In this document: positions 41,493-50,299 of the stretch, in pieces
How the letters are laid out: the number at the start of each line of letters is the position of its first letter
Numbering within the stretch: position 1 is the first letter of the stretch
Assembly (NCBI RefSeq): GCF_027923225.1
Contig: NZ_BSDI01000013.1
Coordinates: 258,371-322,370, forward strand
DNA length: 64,000 bases
Reading direction: 5' to 3'
Origin: Phytohabitans aurantiacus
Lineage (GTDB): Bacteria > Actinomycetota > Actinomycetes > Mycobacteriales > Micromonosporaceae
The notes under the pieces: model-generated
Databases searched by the model: none
Told to the model about the DNA's origin: nothing
What the model saw: only the letters and a program-made list of their open reading frames with translations
Position numbers and translations under genes: made by a program

Positions 41493-42580
41493 GCAGAACC
41501 TCCGGGCTCCCGGACTTTCCCTGGGACCTGCTTGCGCCGGCCAAGCAGGTCGCCGCGACGCATCCGGACGGGCTCGTCGACCTGTCGATCGGCACACCGG
41601 TCGACCCCGTGCCGCGGGTGGTCCGCGAGGCGCTCGCCGCTGGTTCCGACGCGCCTGGATACCCGCTGACGGCGGGCACGCCCGATCTGCGGGCCGCCTT
41701 GACCGACTGGGCGGTGCGCAACTGCGGCGCGTCCGCCGGCGCGCTGGGCGTACTGCCGACGATCGGCTCGAAGGAAATGGTGGCCTGGCTGCCGACACTG
41801 CTCGGCCTCGGCCCGGGTGACGTGGTCGTCATCCCGGAGGTCTGCTACCCGACGTACGAGGTGGGCGTACGGCTGGCCGGCGCTACCCCCGTGCGCAGTG
41901 ACTCGCTCACGGCGGTCGGCCCGGCACGGGTACGGCTGGTGTGGGTCAACTCGCCGTCCAATCCCACCGGCCGGGTACTGCCCGCCCCGCACCTGCGCAA
42001 GGTCGTCGACTGGGCACGCGAGCGCGGTGCGGTGGTGGCCAGCGACGAGTGCTATCTGACGCTCGGCTGGGACGATTCGCCGGTGTCGGTGCTGTCGCCT
42101 GAGGTGACGGCTGGCCGGTACGAGGGTGTGCTCGCCGTGCACTCCCTCTCCAAGCGGTCCAACCTGGCGGGATACCGTGCCGGCTTCGTTGCCGGTGACC
42201 CGGCGCTGGTGGCTGAGCTGCTGGCCGTGCGCAAGCACGCCGGCATGATCATGCCGGCACCCGTGCAGGCCGCGATGGTAGCCGCGCTCGCCGACGAGGC
42301 GCACGTCGCGGAGCAGCGCGCCCGGTACGCCTCCCGCCGCGAGACGCTGCGCGCGATGCTGATCAAGGCCGGCTTCGAGATCGAGCACTCGACCGCCGGT
42401 CTCTACCTGTGGGCCACCCGCGGCGAAGACTGCTGGACCACTGTGGACTGGTTCGCGGCCCGCGGCATCCTTGTCGCACCCGGCGCCTTCTACGGCCCAG
42501 CCGGTGAGCGACACGTTCGAGTGGCACTTACCGCCAGCGATGAGCGGGTCGCCGCCGCCGCTGACCGGCTCACCTCCTGA
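41489..42580 (+). CDS. dapC: Succinyldiaminopimelate transaminase DapC, probable CTG start
   Basis: 363 residues if started at CTG 41489, which gives SRTSGLPDFPWDLL, the usual actinobacterial DapC beginning. No ATG, GTG or TTG lies in frame nearby; the next GTG (about 41610) would remove 40 conserved residues. GAGGAAG lies seven bases upstream, and the CTGA overlaps the fdxA stop. PLP-enzyme features are SNPTGRVLP, SDECYLTLGW and the lysine in SLSKRSNLAGYRAGF. It makes N-succinyl-LL-DAP in lysine and peptidoglycan synthesis, the step between DapD and DapE encoded 7 kb away. Confidence 0.88.
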   Translation: MSRTSGLPDFPWDLLAPAKQVAATHPDGLVDLSIGTPVDPVPRVVREALAAGSDAPGYPLTAGTPDLRAALTDWAVRNCGASAGALGVLPTIGSKEMVAWLPTLLGLGPGDVVVIPEVCYPTYEVGVRLAGATPVRSDSLTAVGPARVRLVWVNSPSNPTGRVLPAPHLRKVVDWARERGAVVASDECYLTLGWDDSPVSVLSPEVTAGRYEGVLAVHSLSKRSNLAGYRAGFVAGDPALVAELLAVRKHAGMIMPAPVQAAMVAALADEAHVAEQRARYASRRETLRAMLIKAGFEIEHSTAGLYLWATRGEDCWTTVDWFAARGILVAPGAFYGPAGERHVRVALTASDERVAAAADRLTS

Positions 42581-42681
42581 TCGGTGGTTCCGAGCCCCAC
42601 AGATCGAGCCGCCCGAACAATTCCTTGATCGACCGATTTGGAGTACGGTCCGTCGTGCCGAGGCCCGTGAAGGGGAGGCTC

Positions 42682-45600
42682 GTGTCGGCTCGGAAGATCA
42701 TGGTCGGTTATGGCCTGTGGATGAGCATCCTGGCGGTCGGCGTCTTCGCCCTGCCGGCGCTTCATCTTCTCCTCTGGGCAGCGGTGGGCGTGAGCAGCAC
42801 GATCGCGATCGTGTACGGGGTTGTGCGGCACCGCCCGAGGCGCCGGTTGCCATGGTCGTTGCTGGCCGCCGGCATCGCTGTCTTCACGGCTGGCGACCTC
42901 GTCTTCAACGCGGCCGCGGGCACGTCGTCGCAGTCCACGCCGTTCATGGCGGACGTGCTCTACCTATTGGTCTTTCCCCTGGTGGCCGCCGGCTACTGGG
43001 GCTTCACCCGATCGAGCACCACGATCAGGGATCGCTCCGGCCTTCTCGATCTGCTGGTCTTCGTATCGGCGGGCGCTCTGCTCTTCTGGGTCCTGTTCGT
43101 CGGGCCGCATGTCACCGGGGCGAGCCGGGACCCGTCCGACAAGTCGGTGGCGGCCGCGTACGCGCTCGGCAACCTGCTCGTCCTCGCCACCACGCTCCGC
43201 CTCCTGGTGGTGTCCCGGCGCGCGGTTTCGGCGATCCTGCTGACGGTGGGCGCCGCCGGCCTGCTCGCGGCCGACCTGGTCTATGCGGGCGCCGAGATGG
43301 AGGGCGGCTGGCAGAACGGGCAGCCGGCCGAGCTGGGCTGGCTGCTCTTCTACGCGGCGTGGGGCGCGGCGGCGCTGCACCCGTCGATGGTCCGCCTGAC
43401 CGCGCCGGTCGACGCGAGGCACGGCGATGTCAGTCGCGTGTGGATGGTGCTGCTGGGCCTGGCCGCGCTGGTCGGCCCGGGTGTGCTGCTCGTGCAGGCG
43501 ATGGGCGGCGACGTACGCGACGGTGCCGTCATCGCGGTCTGCTCGGCGATGGTGTTCTGGCTGGTGCTGAGCCGCCTCACCGACTCGATGGAAGCGCACC
43601 GCCGCTCGGTGGCCCGGGAGCGGGCGTTGCGCCAGGCGGCCGGCTCAATGGTCTCCGGCACCCGCGTCGCCGAGGTCGACCGGGCGGTCCGGACGGCGGT
43701 CGGGCGGCTCATCCCGCCCGACACCGGCTACCGGGTGGTGTTCGCGGTGCACCACGCCGACGGCATACCCACGACCGCCGTCAGCATCTGGGGTCCGGCG
43801 GTGGCCTCACTGGTCGGGTCGCCCGCGGTCGCGGCCCGGCGCATGAAACTGCTCCGGGTACGCGGGCTGCACCCCGCGCTGGCCGAGCAGCTCGGCGGGT
43901 TCGAGACGGCCGTGCTGTGCCCGCTGGTGCTCGACGTGCGATCGGCGGGTGCGCACTGGGTCGGCGCGCTGCTGGTCGCGGCCGATCCCGGGGTACTGGG
44001 CACGATGCGCGACTCGCTGGAGGTACTGGCCGCCGAGGCCGCGCTGGCCCTGGAACGCATCACCCTGAACGACGAGATCGACCGGCGCAACAGCGAGGAG
44101 TACTTCCGGACGCTGGTGCAGAGCACCGCCGACGTGATCCTGATCGTGGGTGACGACGACCAGATCCGGTACGCGAGCCCGTCCACGGCGACCGTGCTGG
44201 GCGTCGACCCGGCGAGGTGCACCACGCTCGACGCGGCCATCCACCCCCACGATCAGGCGGCCGTGCGGCGCACCCTCGACCTGGCGCGCGGCGGTCAGGA
44301 GCCGGCAAACGAGTGGACGCCGTGGAGCCTGCGGCGCCCCGACGACAGCCGGGTACAGGTCGAGGTGAGCTGTCGCGACCTGCGCGCCGACCGCACCGTA
44401 CGCGGAATCGTGATCACGATGCGAGACGTCACCGCGCGCCGCCAGCTGGAGCGGGAGCTGAGCCATAGCGCGCTGCACGACGCGCTCACCGGCCTGCCCA
44501 ACCGGGCGCTCTTCCAGGACCGGGTCCGGCACGCGGTCGCGCATCCGGCCAGCGACGGCAGCGGTGTCGCGGTACTGCTGATCGACCTGGACGACTTCAC
44601 GATGGTCAACGAGGCGTCGGGTCACGCGATCGGCGACGAGCTGCTCGCTGCCGTCGGTGCCCGACTGTCCACTGTGTTGGGCAGACGCGGCATGGTGGCC
44701 CGGGTCGGCGGTGACGAGTTCGCGGCGGTGGTCGACGCGGTGGCGGATCCCGAGACGGCCGAGCAGGTCGCCGCCGAGGTGCAGGCGGTCCTCACCGAGC
44801 CGTTCCAGCTCGGCGAAGACGGCGAACACGGTCGCGTACTGGTCAGCGCGCCAGCGAGCGTCGGCCTGGCGACGACCGACGACGCCGCGACGGCCGACGA
44901 GCTGTTTCGCCAAGCGGATCTCGCGTTGCGCCTCGCGAAGGGTGCCGGGCGCGGCCAATGGCGGCGGTACGAGGCGACCCTCCACGCGGCCGTGCTGCAG
45001 CGGCTCGAGCTGCGCGCCGCGCTGGACCGGGCGGCGGCCGACCAGGACTTCACTTTGGAGTACCAGCCGATCGTGGAGATGGCGTCGGGGCGCACGGTGG
45101 GCTTCGAGGCGCTGGTGCGCTGGCGGCATCCCGCACTGGGACTGGTGCCGCCGGACGAGTTCATCGACATCGCCGAGGAGACGGGGCTGATCGAGGCGAT
45201 CGGCGACTTCGTGCTGCGGCAGGCGGTCGGCGCGGCGAGCCAGTGGTCCAAGCAAAATGGCGCACAGCAGGACGGCACCCAGAAGGACCGCGCACAGCCG
45301 TATGTCAGCGTCAACGTGTCCGCCCGGCAGTTCCGGTCGCCTGGCTTCGTCACGAAGGTGCGTCAGGAGCTGGCGGATGCCGGCCTGCCGCCGTCCGCCC
45401 TGATGCTGGAGATCACCGAACGCCTTCTGCTGCGCGACGACGAGCAGGTCTGGCACGACCTGACCTGCCTGCGCGAGCACGGCGTGCGGATCGCGATCGA
45501 CGACTTCGGCACCGGCTTCTCGTCGTTGAGCTATCTGCGCCAGGTGCCGATCGACGTGCTGAAGATTGACAAGTCGTTCACGGCGACCGTGGCCTCGTCG

Positions 45601-45840
45601 GCACGACAACAGGCCATTGTGGACGGCATCGTGCGGCTGGCGCAGACACTGCAACTGGACGCGGTCGCCGAAGGAATCGAGACCGCCGCCGACCGCGACC
45701 TGCTGTGCGACCTCAATTGCCCGTACGGCCAAGGGTTCCTTTACTCGAAGCCGTTGCGCCTCGACGACGCCGTGGAGTGGCTGCGCTTCGAGAACGACGC
45801 GACGGGCGCGGAGATCGCGGCTATTTCGTCGCGCCCCTGA
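42682..45840 (+). CDS. Membrane-bound GGDEF-EAL cyclic-di-GMP enzyme with PAS domain
   Basis: 1052 residues from GTG 42682, with AAGGGGAGG before it. An N-terminal block of about nine helices (to about 320) is followed by a GAF-like region and a PAS domain (about 470-590, EEYFRTLVQSTADVILIVGDDDQIRY). The GGDEF domain is intact (RVGGDEFAAV near 676). The EAL domain has EALVRW near 806, NVSARQF, EITERLLLRD, DDFGTGFSSLSYL and VAEGIET, all catalytic motifs present. It could therefore both make and degrade c-di-GMP, a signal that controls development in actinomycetes. The sensed ligand is unknown. Confidence 0.93.
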   Translation: MSARKIMVGYGLWMSILAVGVFALPALHLLLWAAVGVSSTIAIVYGVVRHRPRRRLPWSLLAAGIAVFTAGDLVFNAAAGTSSQSTPFMADVLYLLVFPLVAAGYWGFTRSSTTIRDRSGLLDLLVFVSAGALLFWVLFVGPHVTGASRDPSDKSVAAAYALGNLLVLATTLRLLVVSRRAVSAILLTVGAAGLLAADLVYAGAEMEGGWQNGQPAELGWLLFYAAWGAAALHPSMVRLTAPVDARHGDVSRVWMVLLGLAALVGPGVLLVQAMGGDVRDGAVIAVCSAMVFWLVLSRLTDSMEAHRRSVARERALRQAAGSMVSGTRVAEVDRAVRTAVGRLIPPDTGYRVVFAVHHADGIPTTAVSIWGPAVASLVGSPAVAARRMKLLRVRGLHPALAEQLGGFETAVLCPLVLDVRSAGAHWVGALLVAADPGVLGTMRDSLEVLAAEAALALERITLNDEIDRRNSEEYFRTLVQSTADVILIVGDDDQIRYASPSTATVLGVDPARCTTLDAAIHPHDQAAVRRTLDLARGGQEPANEWTPWSLRRPDDSRVQVEVSCRDLRADRTVRGIVITMRDVTARRQLERELSHSALHDALTGLPNRALFQDRVRHAVAHPASDGSGVAVLLIDLDDFTMVNEASGHAIGDELLAAVGARLSTVLGRRGMVARVGGDEFAAVVDAVADPETAEQVAAEVQAVLTEPFQLGEDGEHGRVLVSAPASVGLATTDDAATADELFRQADLALRLAKGAGRGQWRRYEATLHAAVLQRLELRAALDRAAADQDFTLEYQPIVEMASGRTVGFEALVRWRHPALGLVPPDEFIDIAEETGLIEAIGDFVLRQAVGAASQWSKQNGAQQDGTQKDRAQPYVSVNVSARQFRSPGFVTKVRQELADAGLPPSALMLEITERLLLRDDEQVWHDLTCLREHGVRIAIDDFGTGFSSLSYLRQVPIDVLKIDKSFTATVASSARQQAIVDGIVRLAQTLQLDAVAEGIETAADRDLLCDLNCPYGQGFLYSKPLRLDDAVEWLRFENDATGAEIAAISSRP

Positions 45841-45887
45841 GATCTTCCCTGAAATTCCCATCCCGGGGTGGTTTCGGGGCAGCGGTA

Positions 45888-45904
45888 TGCATACTCGGTA
45901 TGCA
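45888..45904. promoter_or_regulatory. 17-bp palindrome TGCATACTCGGTATGCA
   Basis: Perfect 7-bp arms around TCG, 62 bases before the subtilase start. The core CATACYCGGTATG occurs again at 51534-51546 in front of another gene, suggesting one regulator. Confidence 0.65.
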
Positions 45905-45931
45905 ATGCTGACCCCCATCTGAAACGGGGCC

Positions 45932-45949
45932 GGTGTCTATATAGACACC
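45932..45949. promoter_or_regulatory. 18-bp perfect palindrome before subtilase gene
   Basis: GGTGTCTATATAGACACC lies directly upstream of the AGGGGAGG ribosome site. It could be a repressor operator; TATATA is a rare AT-rich patch here and may be part of the promoter. In RNA it would form a 6-bp stem with a six-base loop. Confidence 0.65.
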
Positions 45950-45966
45950 TCTGAGGGGAGGATGCG

Positions 45967-48900
45967 TTGCATCTACTCAGGAAAATCGGTACGGCCATGC
46001 TGTCGACCGGGCTCGTGCTCGGTTCGGCGCAGGCTGGGTGGGCCGCACCGGATGGTGCGGCACCAGGCGGTGGCGCACCGCCGGCAGCAGGGATTCGTGG
46101 CGGCACGACGGTCACGTTGGTAACGGGCGACCAGGTCACGGTCGCGTCCGGCGGTCGTCTGGCGGTGCGGCCAGCGAAGGACCGTGCGGACATGAAGTTC
46201 GCCATCCACCGCGACCGCAGCGCGACGTACGTCATCCCGCGGGACGCTCTCGGGCTGGTGCGCAGTGGCAAGGTCGACCGGCGGCTCTTCGACGTCACCG
46301 GGCTGGCGAAGGCCGGTTACGACGACGCGGCCCGCGACACCGTTCCGCTGATCGTCACGTTCGGCAAGGGGGTCGCGAAGCGCGGAAACAGCGCCCTCGC
46401 GGCGGCTGGCGCACAGATCAAGCAGGACCTGCCAGCCGTTGGCGGCGCTGCCGTCACCGCCCGCAAGGACCGGGCGAGTGCACTGTGGACCGCACTGAAC
46501 ACCACCGGTGAGGTCGCGAAGGTCTGGCTGGACGGCAAGCGCGAGGTGCGGCTCGACCAGAGCGTGCCGCAGATCGGTGCCCCGACCGCGTGGGCGAGCG
46601 GATACACCGGGAAGGGCGTGACCGTCGCGGTGCTCGACACCGGCGTCGACCTGTCGCACCCCGACCTCGCGGGCAAGGTGGCCGAGGCGCGCAACTTCAG
46701 CGAGGCGGAAGAAGACGGTGACACGATCGGCCACGGCACCCACGTGGCGTCGATCATCGCCGGAAGCGGCGCGGCGTCCGGCGGCAAGTACAAGGGCGTC
46801 GCCCCCGACGCGCGGCTGGTGTCCGGCAAGGTCTGCGAGTCGTTCGGCTGCACCGAGTCGGCGATCCTGGCCGGCATGCAATGGGCCGCCGCCGACATGG
46901 ACGCCACCGTCATCAACATGAGCCTGGGCGGCGGCGACACCCCCGAGATCGACCCGCTGGAAGAGGCGGTCAACACGCTGACCGCACAGTACGGCGCGCT
47001 CTTCGCGATCGCGGCCGGCAACAGCGGCTCGGGTGACGGCACCATCGAATCGCCGGGCAGCGCGGACGCGGCTCTCACCGTGGGCGCCGTCGACAAGTCC
47101 GACGAGCTGGCCGACTTCTCCAGCCGCGGGCCGCGGATCGGCGACGACGCGCTCAAGCCCGACATCACCGCGCCGGGCGTCGACATCGTCGCCGCGAAGG
47201 GCGCCGGCACCGACATCGGCGACCCGGTCGGCACGGCGTACACGTCGCTGTCCGGCACGTCGATGGCCACGCCGCACGTGGCGGGCGCGGTGGCGCTCCT
47301 CGCCCAGGTGCACCCCGACTGGACGGCGGGTCAGCTCAAGGCGGCTCTCACCGCGTCGGCGAAGCCGAATCCGGCGCTGTCCGGGTACCAGCAGGGCGCT
47401 GGCCGGGTCGACGTGGCCCGCGCCATCACGCAGACGGTGAGCACCGACCCGGTCGGTGTCTCCTTTGGACGGCCGTACTGGCCGCACGGCGACGATGAGC
47501 CGATCGTGCGGACCGCGACCTACCGCAACTCCGGCTCCGCCGCCGTGACCCTCGACCTGGCCCTGAACGTTCGTGGCCCGGAGGGCGTGGCCCCGCCGGC
47601 GGGCATGTTCACGTTGAGCGCCAACCAGGTGACCGTGCCGGCGGGCGGCGAGGCGAAGGTGACCATCACCGCCAACACCGCCCTGGGCGGCCCCGACGGC
47701 CTGTACTCGGGCCAACTCGTGGCGACCGGTGGCGGCACGCAGGTCAGCACGGCTGTCGGCGTCAACAAGGAGGTCGAGAGCTACAACCTCACGGTCTCGC
47801 ACGTGGACCAAACAGGCGCCGCGACGGGCGACTACTTCACCCTGCTGCTCGGGATCGACGTGCCGTCCTGGAGCGACGTCTACGACGACGACGGCACCGC
47901 GACCGTGCGCGTGCCCAAAGGCACGTACAACCTGTCGACGATGATCTTCAAGGAGCGCGGCGAAGAAGAGGTCGACGCGTCGTTCCAGGTGCGGCCGACC
48001 GTCAAGCTGACGGGCGACATGACCATCGCGTTCGACGCGCGGACCGGCAAGCCCGTCGTGTCGACGGTGCCGGAGCGGTCCGCAAGGCCCGCGCTGGTCG
48101 ACGTCTCGTTCACCCACTTCGCCGAGGAGGGCTCGTTTGGCGTCGGGTTGTTCACGAACGACTTCGAAGGGCTCACCACTCGCCACATCGGCGCCACGCT
48201 GACGGCGAACGAGTTCGTCTCGTACGTCGCCAGCCAGTGGGCGAAGCCCGGCCCGGACGGTAACTTCCTCGACAGCCCGTACTTCTACGGCGTCTCCGAG
48301 GGCATCCCGGGCAAGATGCCGAATGGATACACGCGGCATTACAAGGCTCGCGAGCTGGCGACGGTGCGGCACAAGTTCGAGCCCTCGGCGGCCGGACCTG
48401 TGGCGGAGCGGGCGGTGTTCCCGATGCTGGAGTGGAACACCGGAGCGGGAGCGATCGTGCTGCCGGTCGACCTGCCCAGCCAGCGCGTCGAGTACCACAA
48501 CACCCAGGGCGTGCGCTGGGAGAGCTCGCTGGGTATCGGCACGTGGAACGAAGAGGAGGAGTGGATCGACGTCCGCGCCTACCTGTTCCACCCGCCGAAG
48601 CCGTTCAGTGCCGGTAAGGAGTACCGCGACCAGTGGAACGTCGCTCCGTACGGCCCGGTGCTCCCGGCAGGCAGCCAGTTCCCCTTCCTCGGGCGGTACG
48701 GTGACGAGCTGTTCATCGACGTGGCGCTGTATGGCGACCGTGCCGGCCACGGTGGTTACTCGCTGACCGACACCTCCCGCACCGCCCTGTACCGCAACGG
48801 AGAGCTGGTCGGCGAGACCGAGTGCTCGGCTTGCGGGGCGTTCGAGGTGCCGGCCGGTCGGGCCAACTACCGGTTCGAGGTGGCCGACACGCGCAGCTTC

Positions 48901-49290
48901 ATGGACCTGACCACGGCGGTCAGCGCGGCGTGGACCTTCAAGTCCGCGCACGTGTCCGGTGAAGAGCCGGCGTCGCTGCCGATCTCCGTGATGCGGTTCG
49001 CGCCGAAGCTGGACGCGAACGGTGGTGCCCCGTCGGGCGGGACGTTCCAGATCCCGGTGACGGTCGAGCGTGGACCCGGTACCCCGGGCACCGCACGGTT
49101 GGCCGTCGAGGTGTCGTACGACGACGGCAAGACGTGGAGCACGGCGAAGCTGCGTAAGGCGGGTGCCGGCTGGGTCGCGACGGTGTCGCACCCGAGCGGC
49201 GCGGGCTTCGTCTCGCTGCGGGCCAAGGCCACCGACACCGGCGGCAACACGGTCACGCAGACGATCGTCCACGCGTACCGGCTCAGCTAG
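45967..49290 (+). CDS. Secreted subtilisin-like serine protease (S8)
   Basis: 1107 residues from a TTG with AGGGGAGG at about five bases. The signal peptide spans roughly residues 1-27 (AMLSTGLVLGSAQAGWA), followed by a propeptide to about 195. The catalytic domain has Asp in VLDTGVDLSHP (223), His in GHGTHVAS (256) and Ser in SGTSMATPHVAG (432). Oxyanion Asn is in AAGNSGSG. The 600 residues after it form beta-rich domains probably used for substrate or wall contact, with no known repeat recognised. The enzyme should act outside the cell. Two palindromes mark its promoter region. Confidence 0.93.
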   Translation: MHLLRKIGTAMLSTGLVLGSAQAGWAAPDGAAPGGGAPPAAGIRGGTTVTLVTGDQVTVASGGRLAVRPAKDRADMKFAIHRDRSATYVIPRDALGLVRSGKVDRRLFDVTGLAKAGYDDAARDTVPLIVTFGKGVAKRGNSALAAAGAQIKQDLPAVGGAAVTARKDRASALWTALNTTGEVAKVWLDGKREVRLDQSVPQIGAPTAWASGYTGKGVTVAVLDTGVDLSHPDLAGKVAEARNFSEAEEDGDTIGHGTHVASIIAGSGAASGGKYKGVAPDARLVSGKVCESFGCTESAILAGMQWAAADMDATVINMSLGGGDTPEIDPLEEAVNTLTAQYGALFAIAAGNSGSGDGTIESPGSADAALTVGAVDKSDELADFSSRGPRIGDDALKPDITAPGVDIVAAKGAGTDIGDPVGTAYTSLSGTSMATPHVAGAVALLAQVHPDWTAGQLKAALTASAKPNPALSGYQQGAGRVDVARAITQTVSTDPVGVSFGRPYWPHGDDEPIVRTATYRNSGSAAVTLDLALNVRGPEGVAPPAGMFTLSANQVTVPAGGEAKVTITANTALGGPDGLYSGQLVATGGGTQVSTAVGVNKEVESYNLTVSHVDQTGAATGDYFTLLLGIDVPSWSDVYDDDGTATVRVPKGTYNLSTMIFKERGEEEVDASFQVRPTVKLTGDMTIAFDARTGKPVVSTVPERSARPALVDVSFTHFAEEGSFGVGLFTNDFEGLTTRHIGATLTANEFVSYVASQWAKPGPDGNFLDSPYFYGVSEGIPGKMPNGYTRHYKARELATVRHKFEPSAAGPVAERAVFPMLEWNTGAGAIVLPVDLPSQRVEYHNTQGVRWESSLGIGTWNEEEEWIDVRAYLFHPPKPFSAGKEYRDQWNVAPYGPVLPAGSQFPFLGRYGDELFIDVALYGDRAGHGGYSLTDTSRTALYRNGELVGETECSACGAFEVPAGRANYRFEVADTRSFMDLTTAVSAAWTFKSAHVSGEEPASLPISVMRFAPKLDANGGAPSGGTFQIPVTVERGPGTPGTARLAVEVSYDDGKTWSTAKLRKAGAGWVATVSHPSGAGFVSLRAKATDTGGNTVTQTIVHAYRLS

Positions 49291-49295
49291 CCCAT

Positions 49296-49345
49296 GATCA
49301 GGGCGTCCCCCAAGTCGTTAGAGCGACTTGGGGGACGCCCTGATC
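49296..49345. terminator. Bidirectional terminator, 22-bp perfect stem
   Basis: Arms 49296-49317 and 49324-49345 are exact complements, with loop TTAGAG. It starts five bases after the protease stop and ends immediately at the dapD stop, so it can end both convergent transcripts. There is no long T-run on either side. Confidence 0.85.
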
Positions 49346-50275
49346 TCAGTCGTTGGCGTGTAGCGCGGCGTTGAGCTCGACGCCGGTGCCCCTGCGCTGC
49401 CGCACCTCCAGCGCACCGGTCACCGAGTTGCGCAGGAACAGCAGGCCCGAGGCGCCCGACAGGGTCGCCGCCTTGACGATCTCGCCGGTGGGCAGCGTCA
49501 GCTTGGAGCCGGCGGTCACGTAGCAACCGGCCTCGACCACGCAGTCGTCGCCCAGCGAGATGCCGATGCCGGCGTTCGCGCCGATCAGGCAGCGCTCGCC
49601 GATGCTGATGCGCTCCTTGCCGCCGCCCGAGAGCGTGCCCATGATCGAGGCGCCGCCGCCGACGTCGGAACCGTCGCCGACCACCACACCGGCGCTGATC
49701 CGGCCCTCGACCATCGACGCGCCGATGGTGCCGGCGTTGAAGTTGACGAAGCCCTCGTGCATGACCGTCGTGCCCGACGCGAGGTGGGCGCCGAGCCGCA
49801 CCCGATCGGCGTCGGCGATCCGGACACCTGCCGGCACCACGTAGTCGATCATCCGGGGGAACTTGTCGAGCCCGTAGATGGCCAGGTGGCGGCCGCGGGA
49901 CCGCTCGATCAGCCGCAACTCGTCGACCCAGTCGGGCGGGCACGGGCCCGCGGAGGTCCAGGCGATGTTCGGCAGCAGGCCGAAGATGCCGTCCAGGTTC
50001 GCCTCGTTGGGGCGTACCTGGCGGTGCGAGAGCAGGTGCAGTCGCAGGTACGCGTCGGCGGTGTCTTTCGGCGGGTCCTCCAGCGAGCCGATCTCGGTGC
50101 GCACCGGCACCGTCTTGAGCGTCGGCAGCGCCGGCTCGCCCACCACGGTGGTGTGCGTCTCGCCGGCGGGGAGGATCCCGAGCCCGAGCTTGCCGGTCGG
50201 GTACCACACGTCGAGCACCTGGTCATGGGCTGTGACGGTGGCCAGTCCAAGGCCCCAGGCTGGCAAGGTCTGCAT
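49346..50275 (-). CDS. dapD: Tetrahydrodipicolinate N-succinyltransferase DapD
   Basis: 309 residues from ATG 50275. The N-terminal domain (to about 150) is the actinobacterial type. A left-handed beta-helix built from hexapeptide repeats follows, seen as VRLGAHLASGTTVMHEGFVN, SMVEGRISAGVVVGDGSDVG and IGERCLIGANAGIGISLGDDC. Length matches mycobacterial DapD. It succinylates tetrahydrodipicolinate in lysine/DAP synthesis. No Shine-Dalgarno precedes the ATG; a TACCTT hexamer ends eight bases before it, so the message may be leaderless. The gene is divergent from dapE. Confidence 0.94.
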   Translation of the reverse strand: MQTLPAWGLGLATVTAHDQVLDVWYPTGKLGLGILPAGETHTTVVGEPALPTLKTVPVRTEIGSLEDPPKDTADAYLRLHLLSHRQVRPNEANLDGIFGLLPNIAWTSAGPCPPDWVDELRLIERSRGRHLAIYGLDKFPRMIDYVVPAGVRIADADRVRLGAHLASGTTVMHEGFVNFNAGTIGASMVEGRISAGVVVGDGSDVGGGASIMGTLSGGGKERISIGERCLIGANAGIGISLGDDCVVEAGCYVTAGSKLTLPTGEIVKAATLSGASGLLFLRNSVTGALEVRQRRGTGVELNAALHAND

Positions 50276-50299
50276 GAGGGAAAAGGTACCGTGCCATCC

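Noticed and set aside
42621..42636. CCTTGATCGACCG before the GGDEF-EAL gene as another dispersed element
   Set aside because: Only the terminal box matches; loop and arms are absent, so it is not counted.
45973..49272. 1099-codon minus-strand open frame antisense to the secreted protease
   Set aside because: Exactly mirrors the protease gene; a codon-bias artefact.
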